A stretch of DNA of 64,000 nt from Candidatus Obscuribacterium magneticum (GTDB lineage: Bacteria; Elusimicrobiota; Elusimicrobia; F11), in assembly GCA_020523905.1 (NCBI GenBank), contig JAJAPZ010000003.1, positions 1-64,000 on the forward strand, written 5' to 3'. How positions within the stretch are numbered: the stretch's first letter is position 1; the number at the start of each line of letters is the position of its first letter. Shown in pieces: positions 55,866-62,385 of this stretch. Under the pieces are notes generated by a model. It did not search any database, was not told the DNA's origin, and saw only the letters and a program-made list of their open reading frames with translations. The position numbers were made by a program, and so were the translations under genes.

Positions 55866-57917
55866 TTGAAATCCTTCGCAGGGATGCCTTCACCAAAGAA
55901 GCGGAAGTTTCTCTTGACGCTGGGCCTTTCTATCTTCACCCTTTTCATGGGGCGGGTCCTGGTCCTTTATTTCAATGACTTCCCCATTCCGGAGTTGATG
56001 CCGAAAATCCTGGCGGTTGTTTCGGCCCTCTTTCTTCTCTGTTCGCTTGCGGCGATGGGCCAGACTTTCCTCCGTCTCGTTTCCAAATGGATGGGATGGA
56101 CGTTCTTCGATATCCCTGCCATTTGGAGGTTCAATTTCTCTGCCGGCCTCGGGGCAGGATTGGTGGCCATCCTCACGCTCGCTCTGGGGGGACTCGCCCC
56201 TGGCCCCCTTCACACAAAACTTCTCCTTTTAAAAATCCTTCTCATGGCCTTCTTTATTTGGAAAGCCATTCCCGTCATAAAAATGTTGGCCCATTGGCGG
56301 GCAGGTTCCTCAATCTCATTTTCCATGACGGACATCATTTGGGTTGTGTTGGCTGCGGGGGGCATGGCTTTTTCTTTGCTCGCCTGTTTTTCTCCGATCA
56401 CCTATTACGATTCTCTCGTTTATCACGTCGCCTTGCCGGCCTATTACCAGATGATGGGATCCATCAACGCTGTCCCCTTCAATCTTTACTCCTATTTCCC
56501 GGCCAATACGGAGATGATCTACCTCCTGGCGCTTGACCAGCTTCCCGAAGCCGAATACACAATCAACTTATTAGGTTGGGCGGCTTCCCTTGGAATTTCC
56601 TGCGGACTTTATCAATGGGTGAAAGAACACTATGGAAAAGGGGCCGGATGGATGGCCATGGGGTTGTGGTGGACAACCCCCGCTGTCTTGTTTCTTTCCG
56701 TCGGAGGCTATGTTGATATTTTTCTTGCCTTCTACACTCTCCTTGGCTTTTATGCCTTCAGCCGAGCGATGCAAACACGATGGAACACGGGATGGCTTTT
56801 CTTGGCTGCCCTCGGCGCCGGATTGGCTGGCGCCACGAAATACACCGGCATGGCCGTCATCATTTTCTTATCTCTCTATCTGGCCTATCAGACCCTGAGA
56901 AAAGAATTGCTTTTTAAGAAGTGGCTTTTCTTCAGTGGGATCGCCCTCCTCCCGTTAAGCCCGTGGCTTTTAAGAAACGCGGTTACCGTCAAAAATCCCT
57001 TCTTCCCATTTTTCTACCGTTTTTTTGGCGGGACCATTGGATGGACCGAACAGACCGCGGAAGGCTATTTCCGACTCCTGACGGAATACGGTGCAAAGAG
57101 CCACATGGTCTGGGAACTTCTGCAAGCCCCGTGGCACATCGCCACCCGAGCCACCCGGTTTGGGGGCGGATTTGACGTCCTGGGCGACTTCGGTTGGCCC
57201 CTCTTTATCTTCGGCTCACTTCTGGCTTTTTTTCTTCTCCCATGGAAAAGGGAACAGGCGCTTCTGAAATTTTATTTCGCGTTCCAATTCATTTTCTGGT
57301 TTGTCACAAAACCTGTTCTCCGCTTCCTTTTTGGGCATCTTCCTCCCCTGGTTTTCCTAACGGTCGGATCCCTTTGCGTTCTCGTGCACAATAAATCGTT
57401 GGTGTACCGTTTCCTGACAAGTTTCATCGTCGGCTTATGGCTTCTTTCAAACTTTTTCATCATCTTTTTCATCAACGATGTACACAAACCCTTCCTGGTT
57501 CCCCTGGGCCTTCAAACCCGCACGGATTACATGGTCAGATATCTGCCTTATTACCGGATATACGATTTCATCAATCATCATTTATCAGCAACCGACAAGA
57601 TTTTATTGGTCGGTGAGCAACGGGGATATCACTTGAAAATCCCCTATCTGATCTCCAACTATTTTGCCCCTTCTCAAATGGCTCAGTGGTGTAATGCGGC
57701 AGGTTCGGCCGAGGAGATACGGCATCAAATCGAGCGCGAAAAAATCACCCACATTCTTGTTAACGAATCTGAGATTAATAGGCTGGGCGGACTTTCAGCC
57801 TTGGGTTTTTCGACGGTAGGAAGCCGGCATTTTCTCAATCTTATCCACAACTTGAGAATGGCTCATGGGGACAACTCTCTTTCCCTCTTTGCCATAAACA
57901 CTCGAGATCCCAACTAA
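55866..57917 (+). CDS. GT-C-type membrane glycosyltransferase within the pilus operon
   Basis: A 683-residue protein with about 12 membrane helices and a C-terminal soluble part (about 560-683). YYDSLVYHVALPAYYQM places an acidic residue in the first large loop, as in GT39/ArnT-like GT-C enzymes. SFPANTEMIYLLAL-type (YFPANTEMIY) and GATKYTGMAV blocks are typical of this class. TTG 55866 is chosen because GGGAGGG lies 10 bases upstream; ATG 55884 is the alternative. It is 6 bp after pilC and upstream of the pilA promoter, so it may glycosylate pilin. No biochemical specificity can be read from sequence. Confidence 0.78.
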   Translation: MKSFAGMPSPKKRKFLLTLGLSIFTLFMGRVLVLYFNDFPIPELMPKILAVVSALFLLCSLAAMGQTFLRLVSKWMGWTFFDIPAIWRFNFSAGLGAGLVAILTLALGGLAPGPLHTKLLLLKILLMAFFIWKAIPVIKMLAHWRAGSSISFSMTDIIWVVLAAGGMAFSLLACFSPITYYDSLVYHVALPAYYQMMGSINAVPFNLYSYFPANTEMIYLLALDQLPEAEYTINLLGWAASLGISCGLYQWVKEHYGKGAGWMAMGLWWTTPAVLFLSVGGYVDIFLAFYTLLGFYAFSRAMQTRWNTGWLFLAALGAGLAGATKYTGMAVIIFLSLYLAYQTLRKELLFKKWLFFSGIALLPLSPWLLRNAVTVKNPFFPFFYRFFGGTIGWTEQTAEGYFRLLTEYGAKSHMVWELLQAPWHIATRATRFGGGFDVLGDFGWPLFIFGSLLAFFLLPWKREQALLKFYFAFQFIFWFVTKPVLRFLFGHLPPLVFLTVGSLCVLVHNKSLVYRFLTSFIVGLWLLSNFFIIFFINDVHKPFLVPLGLQTRTDYMVRYLPYYRIYDFINHHLSATDKILLVGEQRGYHLKIPYLISNYFAPSQMAQWCNAAGSAEEIRHQIEREKITHILVNESEINRLGGLSALGFSTVGSRHFLNLIHNLRMAHGDNSLSLFAINTRDPN

Positions 57918-57961
57918 AACGCCCCTAGATAACGCGTCAATAATTTAAAACCTGATATTTC

Positions 57962-57991
57962 TTGACAACGGGTTCTGTTCCGGCATATACT
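57962..57991 (+). promoter_or_regulatory. Strong sigma-70-type promoter of pilA
   Basis: TTGACA (57962-57967), an 18-bp spacer and TATACT (57986-57991). No sigma-54 GG-N10-GC signal of the TGGCAC/TTGCA type was found, unlike the pilA promoters of some other bacteria. The pilA start is 73 bp after the -10. Confidence 0.8.
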
Positions 57992-57997
57992 TAAAAA

Positions 57998-58037
57998 CAG
58001 CGATGATTATCGTTACATTGTCGTTATATTATCGCTG
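57998..58037 (+). promoter_or_regulatory. Hairpin-forming leader of pilA mRNA
   Basis: CAGCGAT (57998-58004) and ATCGCTG (58031-58037) are perfect complements around an AT-rich loop containing two copies of a TTATCGTTA/TCGTTAT-like motif. It lies between the predicted transcript start and the AAGGAGG ribosome site (58051-58057). It may stabilise or regulate the pilin message. Confidence 0.4.
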
Positions 58038-58064
58038 ATACAGGTCATTCAAGGAGGTCGAAAC

Positions 58065-58553
58065 ATGAACAAGATAAAGCTGAACCGAAAAACAGGGTTC
58101 ACGCTCATCGAACTTATGATCGTTGTTGCAATCATAGGTATATTGGCGGCCGTCGCCATTCCTAAGTTCGCTGATCTCGTGACCAAGTCAAAAGAATCCA
58201 GCTCCAAAGCCTCTCTGGGGGCCATCCGAAGCGCTCTGAGTATCTACTACGGAGACACGGATGGAGTCTATCCGGGGAACATATACACAGGCTTGACAAC
58301 GGCCGGCAAGTATATGCCTTTCCGCGGGGGGACGCCTTCCTTAGGAGCCATTAATCTACCTTCCCATAATGGGAACGTGGGACACACCTACAATAACATC
58401 ATGGCGGGAAATGTATTACATGGTGCTGCATCCGGTGGTAGCGATGCGACAGCACTGTACTATGTGAATGTGCAAGGCGACCCAAGTCTGGGTGAAGTTT
58501 TCATCAACTGCACCCACAACGACACCAAAGGAAGTGCCTGGACAGCGTTCTAA
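58065..58553 (+). CDS. pilA: Type IV major pilin
   Basis: A 162-residue prepilin. The leader MNKIKLNRKTG is cut after Gly11. The mature protein begins FTLIELMIVVAIIGILAAVAIP with the essential Glu5 (residue 16). It carries a short globular domain for a major pilin and a single cysteine, so no disulfide-bonded D-loop. The sequence is rich in Gly, Ser and Ala. An excellent AAGGAGG ribosome site, a strong promoter and a strong terminator suggest high, monocistronic expression. Confidence 0.95.
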   Translation: MNKIKLNRKTGFTLIELMIVVAIIGILAAVAIPKFADLVTKSKESSSKASLGAIRSALSIYYGDTDGVYPGNIYTGLTTAGKYMPFRGGTPSLGAINLPSHNGNVGHTYNNIMAGNVLHGAASGGSDATALYYVNVQGDPSLGEVFINCTHNDTKGSAWTAF

Positions 58554-58572
58554 AAAGCTCCAAGCTTAATTA

Positions 58573-58609
58573 AGAAAGGCACCCCACTTCTGGGGTGCCT
58601 TTCTTTTTT
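58573..58609 (+). terminator. Intrinsic terminator after pilA
   Basis: A perfect 14-bp stem AGAAAGGCACCCCA with a CTTC loop (58587-58590), followed by TTTTTT (58604-58609). It lies 19 bp after the pilA stop. pilD starts only 7 bases beyond it. Confidence 0.93.
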
Positions 58610-58616
58610 CCATCGA

Positions 58617-59447
58617 ATGGGTACCGGCGATCTGGCTCTTCTTCTTTTTAGCGTTACCATCATTGGATTACACGTCGGCAGTTTTGCCAACGTTTGTATC
58701 CACCGTTGGCCTCGAAATAAATCCATTCTCAATCCCTTACGATCGGCCTGCCCTTGGTGTGGTCACTCAATCCCCTGGTATGATAACCTTCCGATTTTTA
58801 GCTTCCTTCTTTTGTCAGGCCATTGCCGTTTTTGCCGATCCAAAATCTCATTTCGCTACCCTTTTATCGAACTGCTCTTGTCCGTTCTCTGGGTGACAGC
58901 GACTTTTTTCATAATCCGGAAAAGTTCAACTTTGCCTGTCCCTCTAGCGTTTTTTGTTTTCATTCTAGCAACGATATTCGTTATGGTGGTAACATCGTTT
59001 ATCGATTTGGAATGGAAAATCATTCCCGACGCACTCACAATTCCGCTCATTCTTTCTGGTTTATTAATCTCCTTTGTGAATCCGTTGCTAGGGTCGGCTA
59101 CGCCGGGGGAGCGCATCACGCAAGCGTTGATTGGGATGACCCTGGGGGCCGGTTTCCTATGGATGGGCTCGTATGGGGGATATCTATGGTTGTCAAAGGA
59201 AGTCCTGGGAGGAGGTGACATCAAACTCATGGCCGGACTGGGAACCATTCTGGGCTGGAAGGGGGCCCTCTTATGCTTGCTTATCGCTGCCATCTCCGGA
59301 GGGATCTTTTCCGTCATCGGATTGTGGACAAAGCGCATAAAATGGAAACAATACATTCCTTTTGGCCCTTTCCTCAATATCGGGGGGGTTCTATCCCTTC
59401 TCTTATCGATACAATACGCCCCCTTGAACATTCCCCTTTTTCGATAG
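58617..59447 (+). CDS. pilD: Prepilin peptidase (leader peptidase/N-methyltransferase)
   Basis: A 276-residue membrane aspartic protease. HVGSFANVCIHRWP is followed by two CXXC pairs (ACPWCGHSI and CRFCRSKISFRYP) that bind zinc. The protease aspartates lie in DLEWKIIPD and GGGDIKLMAGLG. About eight helices. No ribosome site is seen before ATG 58617, which sits just after the pilA terminator. There is no room for a promoter, so expression may need terminator read-through. It trims PilA. Confidence 0.92.
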   Translation: MGTGDLALLLFSVTIIGLHVGSFANVCIHRWPRNKSILNPLRSACPWCGHSIPWYDNLPIFSFLLLSGHCRFCRSKISFRYPFIELLLSVLWVTATFFIIRKSSTLPVPLAFFVFILATIFVMVVTSFIDLEWKIIPDALTIPLILSGLLISFVNPLLGSATPGERITQALIGMTLGAGFLWMGSYGGYLWLSKEVLGGGDIKLMAGLGTILGWKGALLCLLIAAISGGIFSVIGLWTKRIKWKQYIPFGPFLNIGGVLSLLLSIQYAPLNIPLFR

Positions 59448-59479
59448 AAGTCCTAAAATAAAAAATCCATAAAAGCCTC

Positions 59480-59508
59480 TTGACAATAGGACGGACGGCA
59501 AATAGACT
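59480..59508 (+). promoter_or_regulatory. Probable promoter of the pilMNOPQ leader
   Basis: TTGACA (59480-59485), a 17-bp spacer and TAGACT (59503-59508), 4 of 6 to the -10. It lies 105 bp before pilM. Between them are a perfect 12-base palindrome AATTTTAAAATT (59530-59541) and a terminator-like hairpin. Confidence 0.5.
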
Positions 59509-59541
59509 TCAGAGTGGATTGACGCAACGAATTTTAAAATT

Positions 59542-59603
59542 AAAAACGCCGAGTGAACTAATTGATAAGATAGAGGTTCTTCAATTGGTAACGGCGTTTT
59601 TTT
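59542..59603 (+). terminator. Terminator-like hairpin between the candidate promoter and pilM (possible attenuator)
   Basis: AAAAACGCCG (59542-59551) pairs perfectly with CGGCGTTTTT (59592-59601). An inner AATTGA/TCAATT helix (59560-59565 with 59581-59586) strengthens it. The 3' arm runs into seven Ts (59597-59603). The pilM start is 10 bases later. It could end pilD transcripts, attenuate pilM, or both. Confidence 0.6.
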
Positions 59604-59613
59604 ATGAGGAACT

Positions 59614-60744
59614 ATGGACCTGTCTCAACTAAAGAACTTTAAGTTCAAGATGCCGTCCCTGAAGTTTCTTCGATCCAAAGAGACCTTGGGGATTGATTTG
59701 GGATCAAACTCGATTAAGATTGTCCAGCTGTCGGGCCGCAAACTTGTCCGCTGGGCTTATAAAGAACTGGACACAAAACACGCCGCTCCGGACGCCGATG
59801 TTGGCGAACGCATGGCTGCCACCACACAAATTCTGACGGATCTTCTCACCAAGCAAGCAAAAACACCAAAGACCGCCGCCATATCCGTGAGCGGCAACTC
59901 GGTCATTGTCCGATACGTCAAACTTCCGAAACTTCCAAGAGCCGAGCTGGAAAAAACCATCCAATTCGAGGCCGAACCCTACATCCCGTTTCCAATCCCT
60001 GAGGTGAACATGAGCTTCCACATCCTGGGAGATGTTGTGGAAGAAGGTCAACCCAAGATGGAGACCGTTCTTGTGGCTGCTAAAAAAGAACTTATTGAGC
60101 AACGCCTGGGAGCCATCGCCGGCGCGAACTTAAGACCCGTGGTTGTCGATGTGGACGCCTTTGCCTTGGAAAATGCCTACAATCTGACGCATCCCCCGCA
60201 AGAAGAACCGGAGACAGTCCTCCTCGTCCATATTGGAGCCAGCGTGACGACAATGATCGTCCTGGAAAACGGTCTTTCCCGCGTCGTCCGCGATGTGTTC
60301 ATTGCCGGCAACACCATCAACAAATCCCTTCAACGCATTTTTGATTGTTCCTACGATGAAGCGGAGACCCTGAAAAAGAAAGGACAGATCCTGGTGACAC
60401 CCGATGAAAAAGAAGCCACCCTCGCTCAGGATGATCAGGATTCCCTTCAAATTTCCAATACGATCGTGACCGTCCTGAAAGATTTGGTCGTGGAAATCCA
60501 ACGTTCCCTTGATTTTTATCTATCGCAACACCCGGACCGCCAAATCAACCGGATCCTTCTTTGCGGTGGATCCGCCCGCGTGACGGGAATCGACCGCTAT
60601 TTTTCTCAAGAACTTCGTCTAACAGTTGACGTTTTTGATCCCTTCAGCGGCCTTGTGGGAGAAGACCTGCCACCTCCCGAATTGCGGTCCTCATTTGTGG
60701 TGGCCATGGGGCTGGCCACCCGCCTCGAGGGGGATTCCGTATGA
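59614..60744 (+). CDS. pilM: Type IV pilus assembly protein PilM
   Basis: A 376-residue actin-like ATPase-fold protein of the cytoplasmic alignment ring. TLGIDLGSNSIKIVQLSG (about 26-43) is the phosphate-1 motif. VLLVHIGASVTTMIVLENG and LLCGGSARVTGIDRYF are the later nucleotide-binding motifs. AGGA lies 4 bases before the ATG. It overlaps pilN by 4 bp, which starts with the PilM-binding INLLP motif. Confidence 0.94.
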   Translation: MDLSQLKNFKFKMPSLKFLRSKETLGIDLGSNSIKIVQLSGRKLVRWAYKELDTKHAAPDADVGERMAATTQILTDLLTKQAKTPKTAAISVSGNSVIVRYVKLPKLPRAELEKTIQFEAEPYIPFPIPEVNMSFHILGDVVEEGQPKMETVLVAAKKELIEQRLGAIAGANLRPVVVDVDAFALENAYNLTHPPQEEPETVLLVHIGASVTTMIVLENGLSRVVRDVFIAGNTINKSLQRIFDCSYDEAETLKKKGQILVTPDEKEATLAQDDQDSLQISNTIVTVLKDLVVEIQRSLDFYLSQHPDRQINRILLCGGSARVTGIDRYFSQELRLTVDVFDPFSGLVGEDLPPPELRSSFVVAMGLATRLEGDSV

Positions 60745-61316
60745 TATGTATTAATTTACTTCCGCCCGAATACGCCGAAGCCCAAAGTCAACGGGAACAG
60801 AAGATCCTGTTCAGTACGGTGGGAGGATGCCTTCTTGCATGCATGGTCCTATTTCTGGGAATTAAAAAAAGGCAGGCGGCCGTCTTAAAAGCGGATATTG
60901 CCCGTGCTCAAGCCGAACTCGATCGGTATCAGACGATCGTCGCTCAAATGAATCAAATCCAGAATGATAAACAAAAACTTCTTGAAAAAAGAGACGTTAT
61001 AAAAAACCTGAATCGAAGCCGCCTCATCTATCCGGTTCTTTTAGACGACCTCCTCCCCATCATCCCGCCAGACGTTTGGATCACGAATATTCAATTTGAA
61101 GAACAGGGGGCGCAGATTAAAATTTCCATGGACAACAACGCCCTGTCGAACTACGCCCTCGCCACGTGGCTCACCAATTTAAAGCAGTGCATTCACTTTT
61201 CCGGCGTCAATTTGGTGGGCGCTATTTCTTACACAAAAACGGACCAAGGGCAGACCCTGACCTTTAAAACGGCGGGCTTCTATCAACACCAGGGGCCTTT
61301 CCCTCTATTGGAATGA
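60741..61316 (+). CDS. pilN: Type IV pilus assembly protein PilN
   Basis: A 191-residue inner-membrane protein. The N-terminal CINLLPPEYAEA is the short motif that docks into PilM. One hydrophobic helix (about 25-43) precedes a periplasmic coiled coil and a ferredoxin-like domain. It joins PilO in the alignment complex. It is coupled to pilM by a 4-bp overlap. Confidence 0.9.
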   Translation: MICINLLPPEYAEAQSQREQKILFSTVGGCLLACMVLFLGIKKRQAAVLKADIARAQAELDRYQTIVAQMNQIQNDKQKLLEKRDVIKNLNRSRLIYPVLLDDLLPIIPPDVWITNIQFEEQGAQIKISMDNNALSNYALATWLTNLKQCIHFSGVNLVGAISYTKTDQGQTLTFKTAGFYQHQGPFPLLE

Positions 61317-61329
61317 ACTCGGAACGAAA

Positions 61330-61884
61330 ATGAAAGGATTGACCAAACAACAACAAATGATCGCCCTCGCCATCGCGTTTATTGTCGGCGTTTATTTCTA
61401 TTATGTCAAACTCATCAAACCCACCCTCGCCGAAATTAAAACAAACAAAGCCACCTACGAGGATCTCTCTGTCAAAGCGGAAAACGCTCGCCTTCAAGCG
61501 GTACGCCTGCCGGCCTTACAAAGCGAGTTGGAAAAATTACGCGTCGAACTAAAAGAAATGGAAAAGCAATTGCCCACCGACAAGGACATCCCGAATATAA
61601 TCCGCACGCTCACGCGAGAAGCCCAACAGGAAAATATCGAATTCGTCCGTATGACGCCGAAGGACCCCACCCGGCAAAAATTCTTTGACATCATCCCCTT
61701 CGATATTCAGTTCACGGGTACACTTCACAACCTGGCCCGGTTCCTCTCTTCACTGGGGCAACAGGACAGAATATTTCAAGCGCAGAACATTAAACTCCAA
61801 CCCATAGGGTCTGTCGCGGAGGGGGGGGGTATAGTCAATCTCAACATCACGTTGATTATTCAAACTTACGCCTACTCAGGATAA
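61330..61884 (+). CDS. pilO: Type IV pilus assembly protein PilO
   Basis: A 184-residue protein with one N-terminal helix (about 11-26), a coiled coil (about 35-80, QAVRLPALQSELEKLRVELKEMEKQLP) and a small alpha/beta domain. PTDKDIPNIIRTLTREA is the usual PilO segment. It pairs with PilN and supports PilP. It lies 13 bp after pilN and 3 bp before pilP. Confidence 0.92.
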   Translation: MKGLTKQQQMIALAIAFIVGVYFYYVKLIKPTLAEIKTNKATYEDLSVKAENARLQAVRLPALQSELEKLRVELKEMEKQLPTDKDIPNIIRTLTREAQQENIEFVRMTPKDPTRQKFFDIIPFDIQFTGTLHNLARFLSSLGQQDRIFQAQNIKLQPIGSVAEGGGIVNLNITLIIQTYAYSG

Positions 61885-61887
61885 TTT

Positions 61888-62385
61888 ATGAATGTGAACA
61901 GAGTCATTTTTAGAAATGTTATACCGGGGACCCTCACTCTCCTTCTTTCGCTCGGAGCCATGTCCTGTCGAAAAAAAGCCTCAACGACGGCTGTCGCTGA
62001 ACTCCCGAAGCCGCCCATCCCCGTCCAAGCGGCCCCTCAACCCACTCCGATAAAGGAGAAACAGATTTATGTCTATTCGGGGGACCAATACAGGGACCCC
62101 TTTGTTCCTACCGGCCAATCCAGCAATTACAAGGCCGACGCCGTTTTCGACCCCGTCCGCTCCGTTGTGAAAGGCATCATTTTTGGACGTGAGCTAAAAT
62201 CGGCCGTCTTGACGGGGAATGCGGGCAGCTACTTCGTAAAGTCGGGCCGCATTTTTGACGTCATGGGAAAGATTATTGAGGGCTATACCGCAGACATTTT
62301 TGTCGACAAAGTCGTCATTCAGAATGAAGCCGGAAATACCTACGAACTGAAGGTTAAAAATCCGGATGAGGAGGATAAGAAATGA
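61888..62385 (+). CDS. pilP: Type IV pilus lipoprotein PilP
   Basis: A 165-residue exported protein. The hydrophobic leader ends LGAMSC, a slightly loose lipobox with the modified Cys near residue 27. A Pro/Ala-rich linker precedes the HR/GspC-like domain (RDPFVP, VKGIIFGRELKSAVLTGNAGSYFVKSGR). PilP links PilNO to the PilQ secretin. The lipobox ties it to Lnt and Lol processing encoded elsewhere in the window. It overlaps pilQ by 4 bp. Confidence 0.88.
   Translation: MNVNRVIFRNVIPGTLTLLLSLGAMSCRKKASTTAVAELPKPPIPVQAAPQPTPIKEKQIYVYSGDQYRDPFVPTGQSSNYKADAVFDPVRSVVKGIIFGRELKSAVLTGNAGSYFVKSGRIFDVMGKIIEGYTADIFVDKVVIQNEAGNTYELKVKNPDEEDKK

Noticed and set aside
59509-59603. Cyclic di-GMP (GEMM) riboswitch in the pilM leader
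   Set aside because: The conserved GEMM core sequences and the tetraloop-receptor layout are not present; only a terminator-like hairpin can be supported.
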